Shown in pieces: positions 1 through 8,004 of a stretch of 48,031 nucleotides of DNA. Both the position numbers and the translations under genes were made by a program. The stretch is from contig CAZIRA010000004.1 of assembly GCA_964541615.1 (NCBI GenBank), positions 1 to 48,031 on the forward strand, read 5' to 3'. The notes under the pieces were generated by a model. The model was not told the DNA's origin. It saw nothing but the letters and a program-made list of their open reading frames with translations, and did not search any database. The DNA is from UPXZ01 sp964541615. Its GTDB lineage: Bacteria > Bacteroidota > Bacteroidia > Bacteroidales > Paludibacteraceae. Numbering within the stretch: the stretch's first letter is position 1; each line of letters begins with the position of its first letter.

Positions 1-45
1 AAAAATTTGTGTCAATTTGTGTTATTCGTGCAATTTGTGTTCCAT
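1..45. repeat. Short degenerate tandem repeat, window edge
   Basis: The first 45 bases repeat the unit AATTTGTGT(Y) about four times, one copy diverged to ATTCGTG. No reading frame of interest is present. It resembles the other low-complexity intergenic repeats of this window but with a longer, less regular period. It lies upstream of the HD-domain gene, probably just behind an upstream gene that is outside the window. Confidence 0.6.
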
Positions 46-87
46 ATTATCAAGCAAAATATTCAAATAATCACTCTAAAATCATAA

Positions 88-110
88 CTTGTCCCGATAA
101 TTTCGGGAGT
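88..110. repeat. Palindromic intergenic repeat CTTGTCCCGAT..TCGGGAG
   Basis: The inverted repeat TCCCGA / TCGGGA (92-97 and 103-108) is preceded by CTTG. A close copy with the same CTTG prefix lies at 9428-9449. The copy here ends only about ten bases before the start codon of the HD-domain gene, so it would form a small hairpin in its leader. The function is unknown; it belongs with the other palindromic spacer repeats in this window. Confidence 0.5.
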
Positions 111-117
111 TCAGACC

Positions 118-1338
118 TTGAAACGAAAAATCATCAACGACCCGGTTTTCGGGTTTATCAATATTCCGAATGATTTCCTGTACGACATCATTCAGCATCG
201 TTATTTTCAGCGTTTGAACCGCATCAAGCAGTTGGGGCTGTCGTCGTTTGTCTATCCCGGTGCGCAACACACGCGGATGCTACACTCGCTCGGCGCGATG
301 CACCTGATGGGAGAAGCCATCGCACAACTGCGGCTGACAGGGCAGTTGATAAACTACGACGAAGAAGATGCCGGACGCGCCTGTATGCTTTTGCACGACA
401 TCGGACACGGGCCGTTTTCGCATACGCTCGAACATTCGATTGTACACGGCATTTCGCATGAGCAGATATCACTGTGGATGATGGAGCGGATGAATGAAGA
501 AATGGACGGACGTCTGGATTTGGCGGTCAAGATTTTTACCAATCAGTACGCCAAGCATTTCCTGCACCAACTCGTTTCAAGTCAGCTGGATATGGATAGA
601 CTCGACTATTTAAGCCGCGATAGTTTTTTCTGCGGAGTGAGCGAAGGTATCATCGGTTCACAACGGATCATCAAGATGCTCAATCTGCACAACAACCGCC
701 TGGTGGTGGAGGAAAAGGGGATTTATTCCATTGAAAAATTTCTGGTTGCTCGCCGGTTGATGTACTGGCAGGTTTATCTGCATAAAACATCCGTAGCGTC
801 CGAAATAATGCTGACAAATATACTGAAACGTGCTAAAGAACTGGCCTCCGACGGCGAAGAATTATTTGCACCGCCATCTTTGAAATTTTTCCTTTATAAT
901 AAATTGACAAAATCCGATTTTGAAAATTCGCCCGAACCGCTCGATAAATTTGCGGAACTGGACGATGCAGATATTCTCAGCGCCGTGAAAGTGTGGGCAA
1001 ATCATCAGGACAAAGTCCTTGCAATACTTTGCCATAATTTTACCAATCGGAAACTATTCAAAGTGGAAATTTTGAAAGATAAAGAACAAGGCGAAAACTT
1101 ACGGGCGTTTTATTTGGAAAAATACAAGAAAGAACTCAACTTTGCCGACCACGAAGCAAACTATTTTATCGGTGAAGAAGTGGTCTCAACCGATACGTAC
1201 AGCCCCAAAGATGAGACAATTGATATTCTTTATAAAGACGGAACGGTCAAAGATATTGCCGTGGCATCCGATATGCTCAATATTCAGGTGCTGACGAAAA
1301 AAGTGGAAAAACATTATTTGTGTTATTGGAGGATTTGA
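118..1338 (+). CDS. HD-superfamily phosphohydrolase (SAMHD1/dGTPase-like)
   Basis: A 406-residue cytosolic protein of the COG1078 type, related to dGTP triphosphohydrolases and SAMHD1. The metal-binding HD signature is visible: H51/H56 in HTRMLHS, H93-D94 in LLHDIGHGPFSH, and a later Asp in QLDMDRLDYL (about residue 158). This supports a metal-dependent phosphohydrolase; the substrate is not shown by sequence, and dNTPs are only the family precedent. The frame opens at a TTG codon. No ATG occurs upstream before an in-frame stop, and the family usually begins very near this KRKIINDPVFGFI segment, so TTG is the likely start. It is followed by a 119-base gap and then lpxD with its own promoter, so it is probably a separate unit. 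Confidence 0.88.
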   Translation: MKRKIINDPVFGFINIPNDFLYDIIQHRYFQRLNRIKQLGLSSFVYPGAQHTRMLHSLGAMHLMGEAIAQLRLTGQLINYDEEDAGRACMLLHDIGHGPFSHTLEHSIVHGISHEQISLWMMERMNEEMDGRLDLAVKIFTNQYAKHFLHQLVSSQLDMDRLDYLSRDSFFCGVSEGIIGSQRIIKMLNLHNNRLVVEEKGIYSIEKFLVARRLMYWQVYLHKTSVASEIMLTNILKRAKELASDGEELFAPPSLKFFLYNKLTKSDFENSPEPLDKFAELDDADILSAVKVWANHQDKVLAILCHNFTNRKLFKVEILKDKEQGENLRAFYLEKYKKELNFADHEANYFIGEEVVSTDTYSPKDETIDILYKDGTVKDIAVASDMLNIQVLTKKVEKHYLCYWRI

Positions 1339-1431
1339 TGTTGAGTCTGACGATAATTTTATTGATATTAGATTTACATGCCCATCAAAAGTCTTTTTCC
1401 CCAATAAGGCAAATATTTGGAAATAGTTTTG

Positions 1432-1439
1432 TAATTTTG
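1432..1439 (+). promoter_or_regulatory. Bacteroidetes-type -7 promoter element of lpxD
   Basis: TAATTTTG matches the Bacteroidetes -7 consensus TAnnTTTG and lies 18 bases upstream of the lpxD ATG. The bases after it (CACCCTAAAAA) are almost the same as those after the typA -7 element at 26911. No good TTTG -33 element is seen at the usual spacing, so the promoter call rests on the -7 box. Confidence 0.55.
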
Positions 1440-1457
1440 CACCCTAAAAATTAATTT

Positions 1458-2492
1458 ATGGAATTTTCAGCTCAACAGATATCAGACTACCTGAAAGGCA
1501 ATGTTATAGGTAATCCAGATGTGAAAGTCAGCGGTTTTTCGACCATCGAAAACGGCGAAGCCGGTACATTGAGTTTCCTTTCAAACCCCAAATACAATCA
1601 TTATATTTACGATACAAACGCAAGCATCGTGCTTGTAAACAAAGATTTTACCCCTGAAAAAGAAGTGAAAACCACTCTTATTCAGGTAGATAATGCCTAC
1701 GAAGCATTGGCCATGTTACTTGGATGGGTGGAGCAGATGAAACCGAAGAAAAATGGCGTTTCACCACAGGCATTTATTTCGCCTTCGGCAAAAATCGGTG
1801 CGAATGTTTACATCGCACCATTTGTTTATGTAGGAGAAGGTGCTGAAATTGAAAATTATGCATCTATTGATGCGAACAGCTACATCGGCGAAAATGCCAA
1901 GATCGGTGAAAGTACTACGCTGCATGCGGGTGTAAAAGTAGAGAAAGAATGTGAAATTGGCAAAAATTGCATTGTACACGCAGGTGCTGTGATTGGTTCC
2001 GATGGATTTGGATTTGCTCCGACGCCGGATGGATCGTACCGCAAAATTCCGCAAGTGGGCAATGTGATTATTGAAGATAATGTGGAAATAGGGGCGAATA
2101 CATCGATTGACCGTGCTACGTTGGGAAGTACAATTATTCGTCAGGGCGTGAAACTGGACAACCTGGTTCAGATTGCCCACAATGTAGAGGTGAAGAAAAA
2201 TACGGTCATCGCAGCGCAGTCAGGCGTAGCAGGCTCAACAACAATTGGCGAAAGATGTGTTCTGGCTGGTCAGGTAGGCATAGCCGGACATATCGAAATC
2301 GCCGACGGATGTATTTTTGGTGCTCAAACCGGCGTACCGAACTCAGTGAAAGAACCCAAAAGCGTAATGCAAGGCTATCCTGCCGTATCGGTAAGTATTT
2401 TCCGAAGAGCGTCTGTGGTATACAAAAATTTGCCGGAGCTACAAAAAATTGTTTATGATTTACAAAAGCAAGTTGATGATTTGAAAAAGTAA
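1458..2492 (+). CDS. lpxD: UDP-3-O-acylglucosamine N-acyltransferase LpxD
   Basis: Third step of lipid A synthesis: N-acylation of UDP-3-O-acyl-glucosamine with a hydroxyacyl-ACP. The 344 residues fit the family. The N-terminal uridine-binding domain covers about residues 1-100. A left-handed beta-helix of hexapeptide repeats follows (about 105-310), and the catalytic His is H241 in LVQIAHNVEV. The C-terminal helix ends DLQKQVDDLKK. It is the first gene of a co-oriented lpxD, lpxC-fabZ, lpxA block, the normal Bacteroidales order, with 56 bases to the next gene. The ATG is 18 bases behind a TAATTTTG promoter box. Confidence 0.97.
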   Translation: MEFSAQQISDYLKGNVIGNPDVKVSGFSTIENGEAGTLSFLSNPKYNHYIYDTNASIVLVNKDFTPEKEVKTTLIQVDNAYEALAMLLGWVEQMKPKKNGVSPQAFISPSAKIGANVYIAPFVYVGEGAEIENYASIDANSYIGENAKIGESTTLHAGVKVEKECEIGKNCIVHAGAVIGSDGFGFAPTPDGSYRKIPQVGNVIIEDNVEIGANTSIDRATLGSTIIRQGVKLDNLVQIAHNVEVKKNTVIAAQSGVAGSTTIGERCVLAGQVGIAGHIEIADGCIFGAQTGVPNSVKEPKSVMQGYPAVSVSIFRRASVVYKNLPELQKIVYDLQKQVDDLKK

Positions 2493-2548
2493 GAAAACCT
2501 TCTTTTTCAGACTATTATACTATTAACTAATAACTATTTTACTAACAA

Positions 2549-3934
2549 ATGTCACTACAAAGAACACTCAACTCTTCTTTCGAATTGAAGGGTAAAGGAC
2601 TTCACACAGGATTGGAAATTCACATCAAATTCCATCCGGCAGAAGCTAACTACGGCATCCGTATCAAACGCGTCGATTTGGAAGGACAGCCTGATATTCC
2701 TGCACTGGCAGATTATGTAACATCTACCAACCGTGGAACTATTCTGAAACGGGGCGAAATGCAAGTTGGAACCATTGAGCATGCTATGTCTGCGCTTTTT
2801 GCACATGAAGTGGACAATTGCTTGATAGAAGTGGATGCACCGGAATTCCCTATTTTGGATGGAAGTGCAGGACCTTTCTACAGAGCAATTGCAAAAGCAG
2901 GTGTGAAGGAGTTGGATAAAACCGAGAAAGATGTTTTCGTTGTTAGACAAAAAATTGAATTTTCCGACCAGGAAAGCGGTGCTAAAATCATGATTATGCC
3001 TGACAGCGAATTCAGTATCGACGTATATGTGGATTACAAATCACCGGTTGTTGCTCCGCAATACGCTTCTCTGGATAACTTAGCTGATTTTGGAAAAGAT
3101 ATTGCTGATGCTCGTACATTTGTTTTTGTACGTGAAATTGCACCTCTATTGGGAATGAACCTGATTAAAGGCGGTGACCTTGAAAACGCCATCGTTATTT
3201 ACGACCAGGAAATGCCTCAGGAAGAGCTTTTCAAATTGGCTGATCTGATGAACCAACCGAAAGTGGAAGTGGATGAATTGGGTATTATTGGTACAGAATT
3301 ACGCTACAACAACGAATTGGCCCGCCACAAAATGCTTGACGTAATAGGTGACCTTTCATTGATAGGAAAACCGATACAGGGAAAAATCATTGCCAAATAT
3401 CCCGGTCATAAAATTAACACAGCTCTGGCAAAACAAATTCGTAAAGAACTGAAAAAACAGGAAATTCAAGCTCCTGTTTACGACGAAACTATTCCGCCAA
3501 TCCTTGACACTGTAGCTATTCGGAAGAAATTACCACATCGCTGGCCAATCCAAATGGTTGACAAAATCATTGATATTCGTGAGCGCACGATTGTTGGAGT
3601 GAAAAATATCACTGCCAACGAAACCATCTTTATGGGTCACTTCCCCGAAGAGCCGGTGATGCCGGGCGTTTTGTTGGTGGAAGCCATGGCACAGACGGGC
3701 GGACTGCTTGTGTTGAGCCAATTGGAAGATCCGGAGCTTTATTCCACGTACTTTCTGAAAATAGACAACGTAAAATTCCGTCAGAAAGTAGTACCGGGAG
3801 ATACCGTTGTATTTCAGGTAACCTTGATTGATGAGATTCGTCGTGGAGTAGCGACTATGCGCGGATACGCATTTGTAGGTGGTGTAATTACCACCGAAGC
3901 CGAATTTATGGCGCAGATAGTGAAGAATAAGTAA
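2549..3934 (+). CDS. lpxC-fabZ: Bifunctional LpxC deacetylase / FabZ dehydratase
   Basis: A natural fusion typical of Bacteroidota. Residues 1 to about 305 are the zinc deacetylase LpxC, the committed step of lipid A synthesis; putative zinc ligands are H78 (EHAMSAL), H260 and D264 (ARHKMLDVIGD), with H287 as the conserved catalytic His. Residues about 315-461 are a hot-dog-fold FabZ 3-hydroxyacyl-ACP dehydratase with H364 in GHFPEEPVMPG and E378 in LVEAMAQTGG. The fusion joins lipid A commitment to fatty acid elongation, which compete for the same hydroxyacyl-ACP. The start is preceded by a G-poor ACTAT/CTAAT repeat and has no Shine-Dalgarno site. Confidence 0.97.
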   Translation: MSLQRTLNSSFELKGKGLHTGLEIHIKFHPAEANYGIRIKRVDLEGQPDIPALADYVTSTNRGTILKRGEMQVGTIEHAMSALFAHEVDNCLIEVDAPEFPILDGSAGPFYRAIAKAGVKELDKTEKDVFVVRQKIEFSDQESGAKIMIMPDSEFSIDVYVDYKSPVVAPQYASLDNLADFGKDIADARTFVFVREIAPLLGMNLIKGGDLENAIVIYDQEMPQEELFKLADLMNQPKVEVDELGIIGTELRYNNELARHKMLDVIGDLSLIGKPIQGKIIAKYPGHKINTALAKQIRKELKKQEIQAPVYDETIPPILDTVAIRKKLPHRWPIQMVDKIIDIRERTIVGVKNITANETIFMGHFPEEPVMPGVLLVEAMAQTGGLLVLSQLEDPELYSTYFLKIDNVKFRQKVVPGDTVVFQVTLIDEIRRGVATMRGYAFVGGVITTEAEFMAQIVKNK

Positions 3935-4009
3935 TTTTAGTTTATAGTAAAATAATAAGTAGTTTATAGTGTTAGCTTGGCAAAACTCTTTAAAGTATTA
4001 GACTTCGGT

Positions 4010-4030
4010 CATCTGTCATCCGACATACAA
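4010..4030 (+). repeat. Heptamer tandem repeat before lpxA
   Basis: Three 7-base units, CATCTGT, CATCCGA and CATACAA, end 10 bases before the lpxA start codon. The same heptamer (CATCTGT/CATCCGT) occurs seven times at 14061-14109. It is one of a set of short-period repeats seen in the spacers of this window. Confidence 0.5.
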
Positions 4031-4040
4031 CTTTTACAAT

Positions 4041-4820
4041 ATGAAACAACCATTAGCATACATACATCCCGATGCCAAAATCGCCCGCTCGGTGGTGATA
4101 GAACCATTTGTTACCATTGACAAAAACGTGGAAATCGGCGAAGGAACGACCATTGGTTCCAATGTTACGATACTTGAAGGCGTTCGAATTGGCAAAAACT
4201 GCCGAATTTTTCCCGGTGCGGTTATCGGCGCGGTTCCCCAGGATTTGAAATACAAAGGCGAGGACAGTCTGGTGATTATCGGTGATAATACAACTATTCG
4301 TGAATTTGTAACCGTAAATCGTGGAACCGCTGCCAAAGGCAAAACCGTAGTTGGAGACAATTGTTTGCTGATGGCATATTGCCACGTGGCACACGATTGT
4401 GTCGTTGGAAATAACGTGATAATGGGCAATGTAACGCAACTTGCCGGTGAAGTGGAAGTAGCCGATTTTGCCATTATGGGCGGAGGAACACTTGTGCATC
4501 AGTTTACACGTATTGGTGCGCACTCCATGATACAAGGCGGTTCCAAAGTTTCAAAGGACGTTCCGCCATTCGTTACGGCCGGTCGTGAACCGCTTTCGTA
4601 TGCCGGTGTAAATTCCATTGGACTGCGTCGTCGTGGGTTCACTAACGAGCAAATCCGTGAAATTCAGGACGTTTACCGCTACCTTTATCAGGCAAGAATG
4701 AACACCACGCATGCAATGGAGCGTATTCAGCAAGAACTTCCGGCGACCAAAGAACGCGATGAAATTTTACTTTTCGTAAAAGATTCGCCAAGAGGAATTA
4801 TTAAAGGGTATTTTGAGTAG
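4041..4820 (+). CDS. lpxA: UDP-N-acetylglucosamine O-acyltransferase LpxA
   Basis: First step of lipid A synthesis: transfer of a 3-hydroxyacyl chain from ACP to UDP-GlcNAc. The 259 residues match the family length. A left-handed parallel beta-helix of hexapeptide repeats fills about residues 10-190. The catalytic His is H118 in CHVAHDCVVG, matching H125 of the E. coli enzyme. A helical C-terminal domain follows, containing NSIGLRRRGFTNEQI. It is the last gene of the lpx block, 106 bases after lpxC-fabZ. The ATG follows a heptamer repeat, and a run of GTTGAATA-type octamers begins two bases after its stop. Confidence 0.97.
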   Translation: MKQPLAYIHPDAKIARSVVIEPFVTIDKNVEIGEGTTIGSNVTILEGVRIGKNCRIFPGAVIGAVPQDLKYKGEDSLVIIGDNTTIREFVTVNRGTAAKGKTVVGDNCLLMAYCHVAHDCVVGNNVIMGNVTQLAGEVEVADFAIMGGGTLVHQFTRIGAHSMIQGGSKVSKDVPPFVTAGREPLSYAGVNSIGLRRRGFTNEQIREIQDVYRYLYQARMNTTHAMERIQQELPATKERDEILLFVKDSPRGIIKGYFE

Positions 4821-4822
4821 AA

Positions 4823-4862
4823 GTTGAATGGTTTATTGGTTGAATAGTTGAGTTGTTGAAAC
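4823..4862. repeat. Octamer repeat array, G/T-rich, after lpxA
   Basis: Five consecutive 8-base units of the type GTTGAATR, in exact register, start two bases after the lpxA stop codon. They are nearly complementary to the octamers at 4959-4998, so the lpxA/four-helix spacer could fold into a long imperfect hairpin. Confidence 0.7.
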
Positions 4863-4958
4863 GAATTAAAGCAGGTATTGAAATTTTGAAATTGAATAAT
4901 TATTAATTTGACATCAAATAATTGTAAGTTTAATCAAATGCAAAAAAATCCTTTTTAC

Positions 4959-4998
4959 TAATTAACCAATTAACCAATTGACGAATGAACAAATAAAC
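4959..4998. repeat. Octamer repeat array, C/A-rich, before the four-helix gene
   Basis: Five 8-base units (TAATTAAC, CAATTAAC, CAATTGAC, GAATGAAC, AAATAAAC) in exact 8-nt phase end ten bases before the next start codon. In mRNA sense they hold almost no G, so this leader would be unstructured unless it pairs with the G/T-rich array at 4823-4862. Confidence 0.7.
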
Positions 4999-5008
4999 TT
5001 TTCTTGGC

Positions 5009-5380
5009 ATGGCTACTGGTTTTGAAAATCTGAATGTTTGGAAAGAATGTAGATTGCTTCGTATCTATGTTTCTAAAACGGCAAAGGCTTTTCCCAGCGA
5101 AGAAAAATATCTGCTAGTGAGCCAATTGTTACGTTCAAGTAGATCAATAACTGCAAATATTGCAGAAGGCGATGGAAGATTTCATTATCAAGAGAATATT
5201 CAATTCTGTCGTCAGGCGAGAGGTTCATTAAAAGAAACTCTCGATCATTTTATATGTGCTTTTGATGAAGAGTATATCACAGAAGACACATTGAAAGAAT
5301 TTAAGGCTAAATATGATAATTGCCTATTACTTTTGAATGGCTATATTTCATATTTGAAAAAGAGAAAGGAAGAAGGCTAA
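5009..5380 (+). CDS. Four-helix bundle protein (23S rRNA IVS-type family)
   Basis: A 123-residue protein of the four-helix bundle family first noticed inside 23S rRNA intervening sequences (S23/IVP). The signature is clear: FENLNVWKECRLLRIYVSK near the start, then LLRSSRSITANIAEGDGRF with its conserved NIAEG turn, a helix with QARGSLKETLDHF, and a C-terminal helix ending in KKRKEEG. The molecular function is not established. The gene is embedded between lpxA and glnS with octamer repeats in both spacers; such genes are scattered singly in Bacteroidota genomes. It is probably co-transcribed with its neighbours. Confidence 0.9.
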   Translation: MATGFENLNVWKECRLLRIYVSKTAKAFPSEEKYLLVSQLLRSSRSITANIAEGDGRFHYQENIQFCRQARGSLKETLDHFICAFDEEYITEDTLKEFKAKYDNCLLLLNGYISYLKKRKEEG

Positions 5381-5414
5381 AAGTTGCCATTAAATTAAAT
5401 AATAGTAAATCAGC

Positions 5415-5446
5415 TTCTTAACAAATTAACTAATCAACTATTCAAC
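5415..5446 (+). repeat. Octamer repeat array in the glnS leader
   Basis: Four 8-base units in exact phase (TTCTTAAC, AAATTAAC, TAATCAAC, TATTCAAC) end three bases before the glnS ATG. They contain no G. This is the clearest case of a C/A-rich octamer run placed where a ribosome-binding site would sit. Confidence 0.7.
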
Positions 5447-5449
5447 ATA

Positions 5450-7117
5450 ATGAACAAAACTCTAAATTTTATCGAACAAATCGTAGAGGATGATTTGGCA
5501 AAAGGAAGAAATGACGGACGAATACAAACGCGTTTCCCGCCGGAGCCTAATGGGTATTTGCATATTGGACACGCGAAAGCAATATGTATTGACTTTGGAA
5601 TTGCAGATGATTATAACGGAATTTGTAACCTGCGTTTTGACGATACCAACCCGGTAAAAGAGGATGTAGAATACGTGGATGCCATTATGGAAGACATCAA
5701 ATGGCTCGGTTTCCACTGGGAAAATGTCTATTACGCATCCGATTATTTCCAGCAATTATGGGATTTAGCGGTGAAATTCATCCAAGAAGGTAAAGCGTAT
5801 ATCGACGAGCAAAGTGCCGAAGAAATTGCGAAGCAAAAAGGTACACCGACCGTTCCCGGATCGGAAAGTCCGTACCGCAATCGTCCGATTGAAGAGAATT
5901 TGGAGCTGTTTCGGAAAATGACCAACGGCGAAATTCCCGATGGAAAAATGGTACTTCGTGCCAAAATTGATATGGCGTCGCCAAATATGCACTTCCGGGA
6001 CCCGATAATCTACCGCATTATTACCACGCATCCGCACCACCGCACGGGCGATGCATGGAAAGTTTATCCTATGTACGACTTCGCTCACGGACAATCCGAT
6101 TATTTTGAAGGAGTTACACATTCTATTTGTACACTCGAATTTGAGGTGCACCGTCCGCTTTACGATTGGTTTATCGACCAGTTTCAGGAAACGGATTACC
6201 GTCCGCGTCAGATTGAGTTTAACCGTCTGAACATCACTTACACCGTGATGAGCAAGCGCAAAATGCTTCAATTGGTGCAGGAAGGATTGGTGCAAGGCTG
6301 GGACGACCCACGAATGCCGACATTGAGCGGACTTCGACGCAGAGGTTACACACCGGCTAGTATCCATAATTTTATTGATAAAATAGGGTACACAAAAGTG
6401 GAGGGAATGATTGACCTGGGACTGCTGGAACATGCTGTTCGTGAGGAACTCAACAAAACTGCCACACGTGTGAGTGCTGTGCTTAATCCGGTGAAATTGA
6501 TAATTACAAACTATCCGGAAGGACAAGTGGAAATGATGGAAGCCGTGAATAATCCGGAAGATGAAAATTCCGGAACGCACGAAATTGCTTTTAGTCGTGA
6601 GCTTTGGATGGAGCGTGAGGACTTTATGGAAGATGCACCCAAAAAGTTTTTCCGAATGACGCCCGGTCAGGAAGTTCGCTTGAAATCAGCTTACATCGTG
6701 AAATGTACCGGTGTGAAAAAAGATGCGGAAGGCAACATCGAGGAAATTTATTGCGAGTACGATCCGATGACCAAAAGCGGAATGCCTGATGCTAACCGCA
6801 AAGTGAAAGGAACGCTTCACTGGCTTTCAGTGGCTCACAGTATTCCGGCAGAAGTTCGTTTATACGACCGCCTTTTCAGCGTAGAAAATCCATCGGCTGA
6901 TGAACGTGATTTCCGGGAGCTGATTAATCCAGATTCATTGGAAGTGCGTACAAATTGCTATGTGGAAGAGTATTTGAAAGATGCAAAACCGCTCGATCAT
7001 TTCCAATTCCAGCGTATCGGTTATTTTAATGTGGATACGGACAGTACCGCTGAAAAACTGGTATTCAACCGCACCGTTTCGCTGAAAGATAGCTGGGCGA
7101 AAGAGCAGAAGAAATAA
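5450..7117 (+). CDS. glnS: Glutaminyl-tRNA synthetase
   Basis: A class I aminoacyl-tRNA synthetase that charges tRNA-Gln in the cytosol. The 555 residues match bacterial GlnRS. The HIGH motif is at residues 38-41 in EPNGYLHIGHAKA. The KMSKS equivalent is VMSKRKM near residue 267, a form normal for GlnRS. The C-terminal anticodon-binding beta-barrels contain LHWLSVAHS and an ending in SLKDSWAKEQKK. GlnRS rather than discriminating GluRS is indicated by the FPPEPNGYLHIGHAKA block. It lies 69 bases after the four-helix gene and ends at a strong terminator. Confidence 0.96.
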   Translation: MNKTLNFIEQIVEDDLAKGRNDGRIQTRFPPEPNGYLHIGHAKAICIDFGIADDYNGICNLRFDDTNPVKEDVEYVDAIMEDIKWLGFHWENVYYASDYFQQLWDLAVKFIQEGKAYIDEQSAEEIAKQKGTPTVPGSESPYRNRPIEENLELFRKMTNGEIPDGKMVLRAKIDMASPNMHFRDPIIYRIITTHPHHRTGDAWKVYPMYDFAHGQSDYFEGVTHSICTLEFEVHRPLYDWFIDQFQETDYRPRQIEFNRLNITYTVMSKRKMLQLVQEGLVQGWDDPRMPTLSGLRRRGYTPASIHNFIDKIGYTKVEGMIDLGLLEHAVREELNKTATRVSAVLNPVKLIITNYPEGQVEMMEAVNNPEDENSGTHEIAFSRELWMEREDFMEDAPKKFFRMTPGQEVRLKSAYIVKCTGVKKDAEGNIEEIYCEYDPMTKSGMPDANRKVKGTLHWLSVAHSIPAEVRLYDRLFSVENPSADERDFRELINPDSLEVRTNCYVEEYLKDAKPLDHFQFQRIGYFNVDTDSTAEKLVFNRTVSLKDSWAKEQKK

Positions 7118-7172
7118 AATTTGTCCTTTACGACTAAAATTATGCTTTTTTTAATTCATATACTGTAATAAG

Positions 7173-7209
7173 AAAGTGGATGTCTTTTTTTGAGACATCC
7201 ACTTTTTGT
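7173..7209. terminator. Bidirectional terminator glnS / DUF4923 gene
   Basis: A perfect 13-bp stem (AAAGTGGATGTCT with AGACATCCACTTT) closes a 7-base loop, with T-rich flanks on both strands. It sits between the convergent glnS and the minus-strand lipoprotein gene, so it can serve both transcripts. Confidence 0.9.
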
Positions 7210-7231
7210 TTTTAGAAGAAACAATCTTATG

Positions 7232-7870
7232 TTACAGTTTTCTCAAGTCGAATCCCATCAGCATTCCGTCGTACATTTCAGCCATTTTTCCAAGTACTTC
7301 GATGGAGGTGTTATTGGTGAACTGGCTGATGAATTTCATCAATTTCAAAAAAGAATCCGCATCGAATAGCAGTTTCATGTTGCCTGCAGAAACTGCAGCT
7401 ACGGCATCCAAATGGCCTACGCCAAGCAGATAGCTCATCCTGACTTTTTTCGTTTGAGCGTCAATGGTATATTTGCCGGAAATTTTTACGCCACGAATTT
7501 TAGCCGTGTAGGTACTATCGGTATTGAAAGTGAATGTGGTGTTGGCGCTGGTGATTCCCAGACTTTTGCTGGTTTCGTTAAGCTTCTCTTCAACCTGTGT
7601 GGCAATCACGATACCGCCGGCTTTTTTCAGCAGATTGTCAGTCTCAAATGCTACCGCACTCTTGTTGTAGTCCCACGTACCCGCCATATTTTTGTAGGTC
7701 AATGGAGCTTTCCCCATCACCGTATTCAAAATATCTGATAAAACACTGCCGGAACCTGGACTTTGATCAGTTGAATCTGATTTTCCGGAAGTTTCCGAAA
7801 GAATTCCGCATGAATTTAATACAAATAAAGAGCTGATAATCAGAGCAAAATATGATTTTGATAGTTTCAT
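7232..7870 (-). CDS. DUF4923 family lipoprotein
   Basis: A 212-residue lipoprotein. The chosen ATG gives MKLSKSYFALIISSLFVLNSCG, a type II signal peptide with a clear lipobox; a longer frame starting eight codons upstream would spoil it. The promoter box only 22 bases upstream also supports this start. The mature part has the DUF4923 pattern: AGTWDYNKSAVAFETDNLLKKAGG, then VEEKL, NTTFTFNTDSTYTAKI and a repeat-like KISGKYTID, which suggests a small lipocalin-like beta fold. The family function is unknown. It is a single-gene unit bounded by terminator and promoter. Confidence 0.85.
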   Translation of the reverse strand: MKLSKSYFALIISSLFVLNSCGILSETSGKSDSTDQSPGSGSVLSDILNTVMGKAPLTYKNMAGTWDYNKSAVAFETDNLLKKAGGIVIATQVEEKLNETSKSLGITSANTTFTFNTDSTYTAKIRGVKISGKYTIDAQTKKVRMSYLLGVGHLDAVAAVSAGNMKLLFDADSFLKLMKFISQFTNNTSIEVLGKMAEMYDGMLMGFDLRKL

Positions 7871-7891
7871 AAATGTGAGTATTTGTTTTTG

Positions 7892-7921
7892 CAAATGTAA
7901 TGAAATTTATTTTGAAACAAA
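7892..7921 (-). promoter_or_regulatory. Promoter of the DUF4923 lipoprotein gene
   Basis: On the minus strand TTTG (7918-7921) is followed after 18 bases by TACATTTG (7892-7899). This matches the Bacteroidetes -33/-7 pattern TTTG-N19-TAnnTTTG almost exactly. It is the best complete promoter seen in the window and predicts a leader of about 15 bases. Confidence 0.7.
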
Positions 7922-8004
7922 TACCATTCCCCGAAAAATAACCACCCCACCGCATCACTGCGGCAAGATGGTTGAGTTGCAGAAAGTTGTAGAAAAATGT
8001 TTGT

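Noticed and set aside
5765..6580. Long minus-strand open frame opposite glnS
   Set aside because: It lies wholly antisense to a clear GlnRS gene, has no family resemblance and follows from codon bias of the sense strand.
7940..7960. CCGCATCACTGCGG hairpin after the LVIVD gene as a terminator
   Set aside because: The stem is only four base pairs and the T run is distant, so the call is too weak to list.
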